From Sycon ciliatum (lineage: Eukaryota > Porifera > Calcarea > Leucosolenida > Sycettidae), in contig NC_088654.1 in NCBI RefSeq assembly GCF_964019385.1, forward strand, positions 13,551,700 through 13,615,699: a stretch of DNA of 64,000 nt, given 5' to 3'. Positions 32,806 through 43,363 of this stretch are shown here, piece by piece. How positions within the stretch are numbered: the first letter of the stretch is position 1; every line of letters starts with the position of its first letter. The notes beneath the pieces are model-generated. The model worked only from the letters and a program-made list of their open reading frames with translations, ran no database searches and was not told the origin of the DNA. Made by a program: the position numbers and the translations under genes.

Positions 32806-32975
32806 GAAGTCTGAAGAAAATGTTGAACGGCCTCTGCTGGGATGACGACTACACCATAGCTCAGTGGTTAGAGCATCGCTGGCTACAAGCGAGGGTCCCT
32901 GGTTCGAGTCCTGGTGGTGACAGTCAATTTTTTCTTCAGACTTTTCCCGTTTGTCTCTTTCCCTCAAACCAGTTA
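32806..32975 (+). mobile_element. tRNA-derived SINE in (AAT)n
   Basis: Same family as 57946-59050, with A-box TAGCTCAGTGG, B-box GGTTCGAGTCC and body TTTTTTCTTCAGACTTTTCC. It is preceded by (AAT)n at about 32783-32804 and followed by TAATAATAATA. Part of the insertion that splits the second LTR-like repeat. Confidence 0.8.
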
Positions 32976-33099
32976 ATAATAATAATAGTTACATTTCAAT
33001 TGCCAGTTACAGTGTGTTCACTGAGACCCGTGTGTATTTGCCTCCGAGTGAGACTGCGGCCCGCTACAACAGTATGGTACACGCCTCAGCTACACATGT

Positions 33100-34130
33100 T
33101 AAAGTGGAGGCAAAGCCGACTCTAGAAAGCGTACTCGCGAGATCCACAATGCACTGTGGCTAAGTCAGCTTACTGGATAGCTCGAAACATCCACAAGAAC
33201 AACCTTAGGGAAGCCAGGAGAATTACTCTAGATCGCTGAGGCATGGTGACGTCCCCCTGGCTTTCAAACACACTGTAATAAGCCATCTGTTCAAAGCTGG
33301 CCATCCATCAGCTAGCCATCCATCTGTAGCTGCAAATTATCTTCCTGTGTCGCTCCTGCAGATCGTATCCTAACTACTCGAGAAGATACTCCAGAAGCAA
33401 CGTGTTGCACATCTGGAGCGATCATGTGCCACACCACCGACGCCTTTTAACTTCCGCCGTGAGCACTCCACGGAGGACGCCCTAGTTATACCAACAGATG
33501 CCATCTTAAAGGCCCGGAACAAAACAGTTGACCTCCGGCGTCTGCCTAATCGATATGTCAAAAGCCTTTGACAAGGTCAATCACTGCCAATTGGTCCGGG
33601 ACGTATTTGATTTCGGCCTGGATAATTCTTCCCTTCGACGGCTCTGCAGCTACCTAAGCGATTGCATCCAGCAAGTACGAATTAGCCACACCTACAGTGT
33701 TGCTTCTAAGTGCTCATCCGGTGAACCTCAGGGCTCTGTCCTTTGACCGATCCTGTTTAGCATTTACACCCGTGATGTCCCTGCCATAATATCTCATCCT
33801 GCTACATCTCAGCAATTACTCGACGACATGTCTGACCTCCTATGCGGATCTAACACCTTCTCTTTCTCCCTCAAGGCTTCGCAGCTTGATTGCCTTCAGG
33901 TCCTGCAGAACGGAGGGGCCAGAGCGGTATACGGTTTGCCACCTCACACCTCTGCCCAGCCTCTGCTCGAACGGATGTCCCTGTACAGAGTTCGGGAGTA
34001 TTACGCCCAGATGCGACTCGTCCTGGTGCAGCGCTATGACAACGGGAAAGCCAGCAGTGTCCTCCTGGATCTATTCTCACCATCAGCTAGTAGCACCATC
34101 CGGCGCTAGGTTTCCACGGGGCGTCACTGT
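33100..34130 (+). pseudogene. Decayed LINE B relative (RT fragments)
   Basis: Plus-strand fragments in several frames keep RT motifs: STEDALV near 33470, GVCLIDMSKAFDKVNHCQLV near 33531, and GEPQGSVL near 33722 (Val replaced by Glu). The post-RT tail (LDCLQVLQNGGARAVYGLPP) follows near 33880. The catalytic FADD block and about 100 codons are deleted between 33780 and 33840. Stops and frameshifts throughout mark an old non-functional copy. Confidence 0.7.
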
Positions 34131-34384
34131 CCCCTGGGCACAATCATAAATTTGCACATTCACATCTCGCCTGGCCTTTCAGGCAGCCTTGTCCACCTTG
34201 CAGTGACTTGCAGTGACTGTCTCACTTTGTCCGTCCACACACTATGTGATGTACTCTTCTCGGGATGTCTGTGCACCTATGAACTCTTTGTGTTCCCTCT
34301 GTGGACGCTGCAAAGTCGCTTATCATAATTATACTAAAGAAGAAAGCACCAAGAAACTACAAGTTACGGTATAATGTCCACTAA

Positions 34385-35867
34385 TAATAGTAAACACAGC
34401 TCGCATCTTCCCTGGACCTGTTAAACAGGAGCAGGGTCAACGCATCTGGCAACAGTGTCAAGCGAAGTTAGTCTATCTCATGCAGCTTGGAGAGCGCTCT
34501 CCACGGAGAGATCCGCTGCCTTCAGGTCGTGCCGAATCGTATCTATCCACCGCAATGGCGGACGGCCACGGTTTTTTAAGTCATTTGTCTTGATTGATAG
34601 CTCCAGTGCTTGGAACGAGGCGGATTCTGGACCTTCTCGCACCACATGGCCAAACCACAGCAGCCTGCGTCGCCGGCATGCGGCACTAACTGGAGATTGT
34701 TTTGTTTCTGTGTATAAGTTGTTATTGGTGATGCGTTGCGGGTAGACAATCTGCAGCAGTATGAATAGCTTCCTCCGTTGCCATTTGTCCAATTTGTCGT
34801 TGAGTAATTTGGACAGAGTCCACAATCCGCAATTATATAGAAGTATCGGCATTATGTGGCAGTTAAACATACATAGTCGGAATTGAAAGGAATGCCGTCT
34901 CCAAGAAATCGAACCAAACGACCTGTTTGCTTTTGAGATTCTCATGTCCACGTCTTCTGCAGAGCCCAATAGAGAACCCAGGAGTGTGATTGATCTCCAT
35001 TCGTTGCTGTTTCTCGCAACATCAACATATTCAGTTTTCTGTGTATTGAGCTTGAGATTGTCCTCGATAAATATAGGTTCACACTCAGCAGCAAGAGCCT
35101 TCGCCTCATCGTCATTTCGGTTATGCAGAGTAGTATCGTCAGCATACTGCGTTGTTGGAGCAGGCATTGGTGAACGAATTGTGCATCTTTCCCTCATCTT
35201 GCGCATTGTGCCTTCTGCATATGTTATGAACATAATAGGGGACATCGGGTCTCCCTGGACCACTCCGATGTTATTTGGGAATGGTGGACTCAGGGAGCCA
35301 CTCAGCTTGATCCTGGCTGTCGTGTTGGAAAGTAGTGACTTGATAGTTGTTGTGCTGATATCTGCTTCCTCTAACCTGTCAAGTGCTGTGGTGCGAATTA
35401 TAGTGTCAAAAGCATCAGAGAAATCTAGGAGGGTGACGGAATATGTCCAGTTGCCAAGCAAGGCGCGCTCACACAGCGACCTTGTGTAAAATACATCATC
35501 AGTGGTTGAGCGAACTGGACGAACACCAGGCTGGGTTTCAGAGACATAAACTGTGATGTCATCCGTGTTACGTTTAGTAATACCTGACGTCAGCACCTTT
35601 CTCACTACAGAGAGTAACATGATCGTGGCTTGCCTAGTTTGTATACAGGTACCACCAAATCACTGCGCATATCGTCAGGGCAATAACCACACTCTGTATT
35701 GCGTTGAAGAAAGAGGCTAGCCAAGGACTGAGGAGGTCCTTAGCAGCTCGTAGCATTTCCGCACTCGGATTCCATCGGGTCCCGCGGCGCCTCCTTTTTT
35801 TGTTTACTGATTGCTGAAGTGACTTCTTGGGTGATAAACGGCAATTCCTCATCATTGATATCTTGCG
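34385..35867 (-). mobile_element. 5'-truncated RTE-like LINE inserted into the MITE
   Basis: CCACTAA flanks the insert at 34378-34384 and 35868-35874, a 7-bp target duplication. The element is on the minus strand and starts inside the RT region. The first 250 bp contain frameshifts (remnants TQEVTSAISKQKKEAP, SAEMLRAAKDLLSPWLASFF and DDMRSDLVVPVYKLG in different frames). The rest is one open frame. Confidence 0.75.
34478..35620 (-). CDS. RTE-like reverse transcriptase fragment
   Basis: 380 residues. RT motifs: VTLLDFSDAFDTI, VVQGDPMSPIMFITYAEG and QYADDTTLHN (catalytic Asp pair intact). The C-terminal RTE signature RRRLLWFGHVVREGPE is followed by NRGRPPLRWIDTIRHDL. The natural start is lost; the Met used here is internal. 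It resembles 59910-61181 only at family level. Confidence 0.8.
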   Translation of the reverse strand: MLLSVVRKVLTSGITKRNTDDITVYVSETQPGVRPVRSTTDDVFYTRSLCERALLGNWTYSVTLLDFSDAFDTIIRTTALDRLEEADISTTTIKSLLSNTTARIKLSGSLSPPFPNNIGVVQGDPMSPIMFITYAEGTMRKMRERCTIRSPMPAPTTQYADDTTLHNRNDDEAKALAAECEPIFIEDNLKLNTQKTEYVDVARNSNEWRSITLLGSLLGSAEDVDMRISKANRSFGSISWRRHSFQFRLCMFNCHIMPILLYNCGLWTLSKLLNDKLDKWQRRKLFILLQIVYPQRITNNNLYTETKQSPVSAACRRRRLLWFGHVVREGPESASFQALELSIKTNDLKNRGRPPLRWIDTIRHDLKAADLSVESALQAA

Positions 35868-36440
35868 CCACTAACACAACCTAATACTAAACAATAAGCT
35901 CATGCGAGAACATTGCACGATTCTGACCAACAGTACTGACGTTCTAAAACTAACTGGCTAATAGCTCCTCACTCCAACAGCCTTCCAGCTTGGAAGGTTC
36001 TAAGTTATAGAAATAACATTAGGGGGATGTGAGAGCAACCAAGACAAGTACGGGCTGAAATTGTCAGCTGTGAAGGACTTTGGCGGATGTTCATGCATGT
36101 CGATGACGATACTGGCAAGATCACTGGACAATACAGTCAAACTACCATTCAAGGACGCAAAGCAACATTCCACACAACTTGTGTGGCTCAAAGATGGGAA
36201 GATCAATAAAAGGGGGAGGTATGCGAACAAGAATCATGCAAAACTGGACGCCTCAGTAAAACAGCACTGTGCTTCGACTATAACAATTTAGATGGAGAAT
36301 GAGCTGCAATGTTATCGCGTGAGCTGATTGTTTAGTAACTGGTAGTCATAGTGGACATAACAGAGTAACTTGTAGTTTCTTGATCCTTGCTTCTTTACTA
36401 TAAATATATCCTTGGCTCTTCATCCGAGTCCATATTAAAT

Positions 36441-37163
36441 TACATCGCAATTTGTTCTTCGCTGCTACCCCCAACCACACGTTGATGGGCCCACCACGCA
36501 CCGATGCTCCTATTGTCACTGCTTCCGTCTCTGTATCTCTGTATCTGTATCCCGTAGCTCTATCCCGCTTTGAAATTGTCTTCCATAGAATGGGGCACCA
36601 TTGCCTTTTTGGCCTTGCGGAGTAAAATCAAAATCAAAAACAACAGCAACAAAGCACGCGTGGGTGCTGTGGAAGGCTATTGGAGAGCGCATCCAGCACG
36701 TGCCAGAATTTTGTAGAACGTCAGTAATGTTGGACAGTGCTTTGCAATGTTATCCCTTGCGCTGATTTTTTGGTACCTAGTGGTGTTAGTGGACATTACA
36801 GCGTGCAGCGTAAAGTGTAGTTTAGCGGTCCTTTTCTTTACTGTAACTTTTAACCCTTGGCTCTCCATCCGAGTTTATAATTATATACATCCACAAGAGA
36901 GAGATTGAAAGCTGTGTTGCAACTTCGAGTTTCCTGTGTTACTTACGATCATCAGGCAACTGATGGCTCCAAAACGGGCAGCCTGCACATAAGGGGGAGC
37001 AAGGTGGGAAATAATAAGGGGAACCAAAGCGTACATGTCAGGTGCAGACTAGAAATTGCTAAATCTCTCTCTTGTGTAGAAGGATCTGCCCTATTTGGGT
37101 ATTTAGCTCTCCTCGGACAGTGGAGCACGCTACTTGATCACGTATTTTTATATGAATTTCCAG
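36441..37163. other. Intron sequence with a MITE right-end fragment
   Basis: 36700-36880 (GTTAGTGGACATTACAGCGT, then CCCTTGGCTCTCCATCCGAG) matches right ends of the MITE family at 36325-36430 and 50745-50845. The rest is unassigned. Confidence 0.5.
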
Positions 37164-37238
37164 GCATCTTCGGAACAACAAACCCCTCAGCAGCCTGCCA
37201 GCATCCATCTTTGGAAATCTTCGAACATTGCAATTGCT
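37164..37238 (+). CDS. LRR-encoding 75-nt exon
   Basis: The acceptor is TGAATTTCCAG and the donor GTGAGTTG. The phase is the same as the other LRR exons, but it is three bases longer and gives a 25-residue repeat. The readable part is LSSLPASIFGNLRTLQLL, preceded by HLRNNKP. The one-codon insertion falls in the segment between the consensus Asn and LP, a position where LRR length varies. Confidence 0.8.
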
Positions 37239-37439
37239 GTGAGTTGATGATTTTGCATGCGTCGTTTCATTTTCATTATTATTGAATAAATCATGCAGGC
37301 TGCAGAGCCAGGGCATTGTACAGGTATACACAGGTCATTTCAATGAAGTTTCTGGCGACGTTACGCCGTAGAATTTCACCCAAGGCAGGAAATCACCTGG
37401 TAATTTGAATCGATACAAAAATGTTCCTGGTGATCCATT

Positions 37440-37560
37440 GGCTGGGAACGGGAAAAGTCCCAATGAAAAACTGACTGTCACCAACAGGACTCGCACCTGG
37501 GGTTCGCGTATGGCATGGATGCTCTACCACTAAGCTATCTGGACATTTACAGTATAATAC
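37440..37560 (-). mobile_element. tRNA-derived SINE, diverged, minus strand
   Basis: The minus strand reads AGCTTAGTGGTAGAGCATCC (A-box) and GGTGCGAGTCCTG (B-box), then TTGGTGACAGTCAGTTTTTC and GGGACTTTTCCCGTTCC, the same body as the plus-strand SINEs. Heavily substituted. Confidence 0.65.
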
Positions 37561-37919
37561 TCCAGTAACGGGAGGAGGTGGGGTGTGCGGAGAGGTGGAG
37601 GGAGCGTTTTGAATTGGTTTTAGCTCTTGATTTCATCCATCGACCCTCTGACCATGTTGAAAGAAGAAAACTGCTGCAAACTCTGCCGAGAGAGAGCATC
37701 AATAATTACAATAGTGATGAACATTATAAATTCACACTTCTATCACAAATAGGCATTTGCGGCTAATGCTCGTTTATTTAACTAGTGATGCTTTCAGCAC
37801 TGCTTTTCATTTCGGCAGATAATGCTAGTTAACACGCATGCATTCGCTATTGCAGACACATCATATGGAGGATTCATGGAGTGCTGGGCAACCGAATCTG
37901 GCATGTGATAATCATGTAG

Positions 37920-38130
37920 GATAGTCCACGCACGAGGTGCAGCCCATGAAATGGGCGCCCATGAACTGGGCGGAGTGTGGATAGCCTGTATGATAGTGCT
38001 TATGTATGTCCACGCACAAAGTGCAGCCCATGAGATGGGCGCCCATGAAATGGACGGAGTGTGGACGGCCCACGCACGAAGTGCAATGCCCGTTAGGAGG
38101 CAGGAGTGTGGGAGTACGAGTGTGATGGCC
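37920..38130. repeat. Short tandem repeat, about 85-bp period, 2.5 units
   Basis: The motif CCACGCAC(G/A)A(G/A)GTGCAGCCCAT, then GGGCGCCCATGAA and GGA(G)TGTGGA, recurs at about 37927, 38010 and 38070. It is rich in palindromic words (GGGCGCCC). Confidence 0.6.
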
Positions 38131-39490
38131 GAAGGCCGTGATAATTGCCAGATGAGAGGAGATAGCTGGCCCAGCACTCCTATTTATTTTCGTCTTGTAT
38201 GAATTATGATACCTGTGTTGAATCAAGGATATCAATATTATTCATAGATGGGAAGAGGTGGGTGGGTGAGAAAGGAACAAACCGGTGTTCTTCTCACGAC
38301 GCAAGCAAAGCAAATATGAAGTAGCAATGTGGCCAGCGCGAATTATGGTGTATGCGTTACGGGTTCAAGCTCCGATGTGTGCTGCAGCCGCATATGTCTT
38401 TTTTGCTGGCGAGTTCAGGTGAGTTCCGGCGTTCGCATGTTACATGCCACCGCAGCGTGCATGTGCGTGTTACTTGACATGCATCAATGAATAGCGTGGG
38501 ATCTGCGGGCTCTTTGGAAGCCGCTGGAGCGCGTGTGAAGTGGTGGTTTGTGCAATGTGTTAACCTACATTACCACAAGCTCTAATGTGCTATTTAAACG
38601 CTCGTTCTAAAATTTAATGCTCGTAACCCAAGTGACAATTGTGGGAAAACAGGATAGTGAATGACGTCATAAAATTCAAAATCGGCTTGGGTTTCAAAAC
38701 TTTCCATGTATCATGAATGCCGGTGAATGCACATGTGATGGGGTAAACAAAATCAAGACGGCTGGCATTGTTTTCTACCTCTCCTTGCGAAATATTTATC
38801 TCCGTTTCAAGCTCATAGCTCAGTACTCAGTTTATCATGGTTTTACTGCAGAATTAGCCCTTTGTGAGCCGATTGGACCTTTCAAAATTCTGTATATTTT
38901 ATGTTCTTTGGGACCTCACTTTAGTTCTGCTCACACAATCTCCACAATCTTGGGCCTCCTGGAACGGTCTCCGCGAGAGGAAGAGATTGACGACACGGAT
39001 GGTGACCATAACGCCATATCTCCAACGGCAGAGAGCAGCGAAATAGCGAAAATGGCTTGCAATGCGTGCAATTTCTTCCTGCTCCAGCCATTTCATTTTT
39101 CTCAATCGCAGAGTTTTGATTTTTTCACTGTGGACTCTTGGAAATACTACCCGTGAAACCCACACAAAATTGAGTCACTCCGCGTGAGGAAAAGTCTCAA
39201 AGTTCTCAACTTTCCCGTTGCACTCCACGCTTTTCAAGATGCCGCGATCGCGGCTGAACGTACGAGCGATTTATCTCAGGAACTGTTGATCGTAGTGCGT
39301 CGCGGACGGGTTCTTCGGCACGCTGAGAGTTTTCTCTTCGACAGCACCCTTGTAAGCGGATTGGTCAGGCTTGTGTCGTCGATCTGCTAACTATCCCTAG
39401 CCTGGTAATGCTTCCATGAGGCAGATCGAGTCGGTTTGATGGATCTTTACATGATATCACAGGCCTGGCACAATAACAAACGAAAATGCA
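38131..39490. other. Unassigned; part shared with 53860-54200
   Basis: 38930-39215 (GGGCCTCCTGGAA, ATTTTTCTCAATCGCAGAGT, GAAAAGTCTCAAAGTTCTCA) matches 53925-54190 with many differences, so both are old copies of a dispersed repeat. No protein domain was recognised. Confidence 0.4.
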
Positions 39491-39494
39491 AAAT

Positions 39495-39691
39495 GGCAAT
39501 AAATAAGATAAATTGTGCACTCGTAACACCAGCAAAAATGAAGAAAGTCAAGTTCCATAACGTTTTCTTGTGACTGTCCTTAGTGGAACGCCGTCACATA
39601 AACTGATCACAGTCACAAGAAAACGTTATGGAACTTGACTTTCTTCATTTTTGCTGTTGTTATGAGTGCACAATTCATCTTATTTATTGCC
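39495..39691. mobile_element. Foldback element with about 80-bp arms
   Basis: The left arm GGCAATAAATAAGATAAATT, then AAAAATGAAGAAAGTCAAGT and ACGTTTTCTTGTGACTGT, is repeated in inverted orientation to TATTTATTGCC with few mismatches, around a loop of about 30 nt. It could form a long hairpin RNA if transcribed with the host intron. Confidence 0.75.
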
Positions 39692-40010
39692 ACTTTACGA
39701 ATATTGTCTCCTCGTCGATTGTGAAAATGCAAAACCGAATTATTTTTTAAAGAAAAAAAATTGAACTTGAAAATTTACAGATAAATCTATTCATGATAGT
39801 CTCTGTTGGATCGTCCCCTCAAATTACTGGTGGCGTTCCTCCTACGGATGCGGAAAACTCGGTTTCCAGCTGAATCTCACGCGAAACGTGAAATATAATA
39901 TTTTTTAATAGTCAAGTAATGATGACCCAAACACCCGAAACACTCAATATCGAGAAAGAAATTTGATTTGCCAAATGGTGGGTCTACCTTTTTGTGATTT
40001 CGCGCTGTAG

Positions 40011-40082
40011 GACCCTAGACCGATGCAGTCTGACGTGGCTGGATGCTAAGGTGTTTGAAAATGCAACAAGTCTTGAAAAACT
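40011..40082 (+). CDS. LRR-encoding 72-nt exon D
   Basis: The acceptor is TTTTTGTGATTTCGCGCTGTAG and the donor GTAAGTAC. The phase is the same. It encodes LTWLDAKVFENATSLEKL. The usual Asn is replaced (DRCSL) and LP is replaced by LD, giving a less canonical repeat. An Asn-Ala-Thr sequon could be glycosylated, consistent with an extracellular protein. Confidence 0.72.
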
Positions 40083-41051
40083 GTAAGTACATGGGCAAAG
40101 CTTGATCATGTGCGTATGTAGTTCTCATTTCATCAACATCCAACTCATTTCTCGTTGCACTCAAAAACCGTATCAATGTTACTCTGATCACCGCGATGCT
40201 GATACACATGTGAACAACGTACTTGTAATACATGTTACACTTCATCATTTAATTTACCTAATGAAGTGATCTCATCATCCTCATCATGATCATCACGATC
40301 ATCATCATCAGCCCTTTCGCGTTGGAATCGGCGTCAGCCTAGCCCTCGTTTGGGCCACACCCAATGGTAGACATGATACCAGAAGAGAAGGGGAGTAAAG
40401 AGAAGCGACGAAGAAAAAAGGGCAAAGAGAAAGGTGAACAAACACTTCATCATAATTTATGCATACTACTCAAAAACATGAACCATGCAACCCGTCTGGC
40501 GCAGGAAAAAGATATTGCGAGTACATGTAGGTATAAGTTAGATTGCTCAGTGGTGATATCACTGATATCACATCAGTAGTAGATAATTCACGCCACCCAG
40601 ATCACGTGCGCCCAATTTCACGCAATTCTCTTCTCCGCAAACTCAATGATCTCAACCAAAAGCCCGTCGATCACGGAGCCATCATAACAACTGAGGAGAG
40701 AAACCGGTAATGTTGAGTTACATGTGTATCGAACTACACGAAGTAGAATGAAACTATGCCACACGTGATAAAGGTTAAAGGGGAACTACACCCAAAAATC
40801 AAAACTTCATGGTCCGTAGAGTTTTGGACGCTGAGTCGAATGGTGAAGGTTCCACTTCGATCCGACCAAGCGTTCCTGAGATATCTTCGGTTTAAATTGT
40901 ATTTTCGGGGGACGCGCCATGACGTCATGCGGCCGCGACGCACCCCCAAAACGCCCTTCTTCGTCATTGAGACTAGCCTGCTTGGGCCAAGCTCAGAAGT
41001 ACAGGTATTTTGGTATGTGAAAGGAATAGTTCTGACAAAGACGTCCTCACC

Positions 41052-41308
41052 ATGAGCGATTCCGACCTATCAGACGAGCTTGAAAGCTCAGAGCCTGAGC
41101 TGAAAATGTTTGGCTTCGGGCATGAGCCGAAATTTTCAGGAAAGGACATGGCAGCGCAAGCGGTGGCTTCCATTCGGGCTGTAAATGTGGATGAAGCAGA
41201 AATGACTGCAATTGGAGAAGTCGCTCTCCATCAGCAACATCTGCCGAACGGTTGGCTGGGCTATTTCGAAATGAAGCGGCAGCCAAAGCAACTCAGACAA
41301 CCCAATCA
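41052..41308 (+). CDS. Acidic-N-terminus exon of unknown gene in the TTAA element
   Basis: ATG at 41052 in good context (CTCACCATGAG) opens MSDSDLSDELESSEPELKMF, continuing to WLGYFEMKRQP, and runs to a GTAAGTG donor at 41309. The Ser/Asp/Glu start resembles N-termini common in transposon-encoded proteins, but I do not recognise the family. Downstream exons were not identified. It lies inside the TTAA-flanked element, 270 bp from its left end. Confidence 0.4.
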
Positions 41309-42334
41309 GTAAGTGTTTTCACAGTATAGTCCTTCGTAATGCTCACAAATCGAATCGTTCTCTTCATATCGTAAATTGTGTGAAATTTTGTATTCACACA
41401 GTACTCAGATCAATAGTCTCCTCACTCGCACTCCTGTCCATGGAGTTTGCTGCGTAACATGGCTAGCATTATCTCCGTGCAAGTCGTGCAATGTGTATCC
41501 GTTCACTTCTGCTGTATCTCACATAAGTTGACTGCACCTGAATTCGTATTGTAGCGAAATACATTCTCACCTTTTGCATAATCACTTAGTCCTTACAGAA
41601 TGTTGTATTTCACGTAGCTGTGTACCAACAATTACGCTGTGCACTCTAGCAGCAGCAGCACAGTAGCATATTGAGTGCGTTTTGCCCTACTGTGGTGTTT
41701 CATGACTGCATTACCGGAACAGCTCTCTGTTCTTGTTGATTATTATTCTAACATGTGTGCAAATATCCGCCTGCGTTCCACACAGACACACGCACATGTG
41801 CTCACCTTGGTGGGCACCTAGTATAGTAGTCACACATGCTCACGCACGCAGACACGCAATTTCACAAGCGCGTGCGCACACGAGTGCATAAGCATACAAG
41901 TGCCTGTGCACATGCTCGTTCACGCGCACATGCGCGCACTCATGCACTTGGTTGCATACGCACACATCCCTTAGGATCACTAACGGCAATGCATCTACTA
42001 CTTGTCATTCCATGTCCCTCCCGCAAGGGGAGAGAATGACATAAAGGATAACACAGAATAGATGATAGCTACTTGCAAGTATGAAAAGTATGAATGCCGC
42101 AGACACCACCACGCAACATGACAATTTGTTCCAGGTTTAAGATTGTGTGTTTCCAGAATCGATTTTCAAGCTCCGATCATCAGTGGAAATACGGAACTAA
42201 AAGTGATCAAGGGAAAAACAAAGGTTAAAAATCCAAAGACGTGTGACACATGACGCGTAAGTATTACAAAAAGTGAGGGCTAAGATAAAAAAAAAGCAAG
42301 AGTGACAAATGGGCATGAACAGTGCAGAAACAAC

Positions 42335-43363
42335 TCATGAACACGGGGTGCAAACTAACGAAAATAACCTAAGTGCTACAACATGTTCTTTTTGCTTACA
42401 CAAATCGGGCTTATGCGTACGAATACAAACAGCTTCAAGGACCTTCAACTGCTGGACATAACGGGCACGACACAGTACAGAGAAGTGGGAATCATCATAC
42501 ACACTCAAACAATCGGGACGAGATAACAAATGCAAGTACACAGCTGACTTCTTACAAAAAGAATAGAATGGGATACGGAGGTTGGGTTGGCTGTGACTCA
42601 AAGTTTCACGCCTGTGGCGATCATCAGACAGCAATGAATACAAAAACTCAATGAATGTTCTTGACTTCTTACGAATTTCACCCTCATCAGCTCCATTACC
42701 TTCCCTGCCATCTGACTCCTCCTCGTCCGTTTTATCACCATCACCACCAGCCGTCTCATCGTCATCCGCCTCGTCATCATCCGCCTCGTCGTCATCTGTA
42801 TCTTCGTCATCCGCCGCATCATTACCCAACTCACATTCACCACCAGTCAGTCGTCTCATACCATCCGTGTTCTCCTTCCTACGTGTGTCCCGTGCGACTT
42901 TTCTTACCTCATCTACGTCCCGAGATTGTGTTCCGTTTAGCTTCAGGCTTCTGTTCTCCTTCGATGCTCCGCATGGGCCTTGGCCATTCCTAGCATATAT
43001 TTTGGTTGAATAATTGGCGGTCGACCTACGTGGTCCCTGGACCCACGGATCAAGCGCCGGAGGGTGCTGCGGTGTCCGCACAACCGGATACTGTGTCAAA
43101 GAAATGGGATCAATTTCTGTGATTGGCGGTACTGTCGTTGTTTCCGACTCTACCCCAACCCCAACCACCAACGGCACTGGTGGTGGCTCCGCTGGCGGCA
43201 AGGGCAACGGTGGAGAAGGCACATTCGGTTGGCCTAGTGATCCACCACTCTTCCTCTGCACCATGTGTTCGACTTGCTCTGGCTGTGTCGGTGGTAGAGG
43301 GAGCGGGTTCTTGCGTGGTCTTCCCCGCTTAGGGTGCTTCGCTTTTGCTGCGTCCGGCAGCAT
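42335..43363 (-). CDS. Proline-rich and acidic ORF with an AT-hook-like motif
   Basis: The 342-residue open frame has KRGRPRKNPLP near the N-terminus (an AT-hook core GRP followed by basic residues), then Pro-rich segments, and a run of Asp/Glu (DADDDEADDDE type, residues about 185-225) from GA-rich codons. No catalytic domain was seen. Low-complexity composition could open the frame by chance. It lies within the TTAA element, antisense to the 41052 exon. Confidence 0.35.
   Translation of the reverse strand: MLPDAAKAKHPKRGRPRKNPLPLPPTQPEQVEHMVQRKSGGSLGQPNVPSPPLPLPPAEPPPVPLVVGVGVESETTTVPPITEIDPISLTQYPVVRTPQHPPALDPWVQGPRRSTANYSTKIYARNGQGPCGASKENRSLKLNGTQSRDVDEVRKVARDTRRKENTDGMRRLTGGECELGNDAADDEDTDDDEADDDEADDDETAGGDGDKTDEEESDGREGNGADEGEIRKKSRTFIEFLYSLLSDDRHRRETLSHSQPNLRIPFYSFCKKSAVYLHLLSRPDCLSVYDDSHFSVLCRARYVQQLKVLEAVCIRTHKPDLCKQKEHVVALRLFSLVCTPCS

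Larger units (their letters stand above)
32269..33068 (+). mobile_element. Miniature LTR-like element with tRNA-Leu primer-site segment
   Basis: A direct repeat of about 132 bp occurs twice. Copy 1 is 32269-32400, from AAGTAGCCAGTCAGTTTATT to GACTGCGGCCCGCTACA. Copy 2 is split into 32451-32502 and 32985-33068 by a later insertion that carries a SINE. Between the copies lies almost nothing except a 45-nt antisense tRNA-Leu 3' half (32405-32449), 4 nt after the CA end of copy 1, where a primer-binding site belongs. This resembles a TRIM-type miniature LTR retroelement, or a two-LTR junction with a captured tRNA segment. Confidence 0.6.
34336..36440. mobile_element. MITE-family element interrupted by an RTE-like LINE
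   Basis: The left terminal part is at 34336-34384 (AAGAAACTACAAGTTACG, then TATAATGTCCACTAA). The element resumes at 35875 and runs through the palindrome CCTTCCAGCTTGGAAGG (35981) to the inverted terminal part near 36325-36395 (GTTTAGTAACTGG, GTAACTTGTAGTTTCTTG). Internal sequence 36010-36290 is shared with 45895-46195. No transposase was recognised. Confidence 0.65.

Noticed and set aside
37920-38130. CRISPR-like array
   Set aside because: Only 2.5 degenerate units of about 85 bp, no regular spacers, and a eukaryotic context.
40250-40330. CATCAT-rich run as a coding or regulatory signal
   Set aside because: Simple-sequence microsatellite without further structure.
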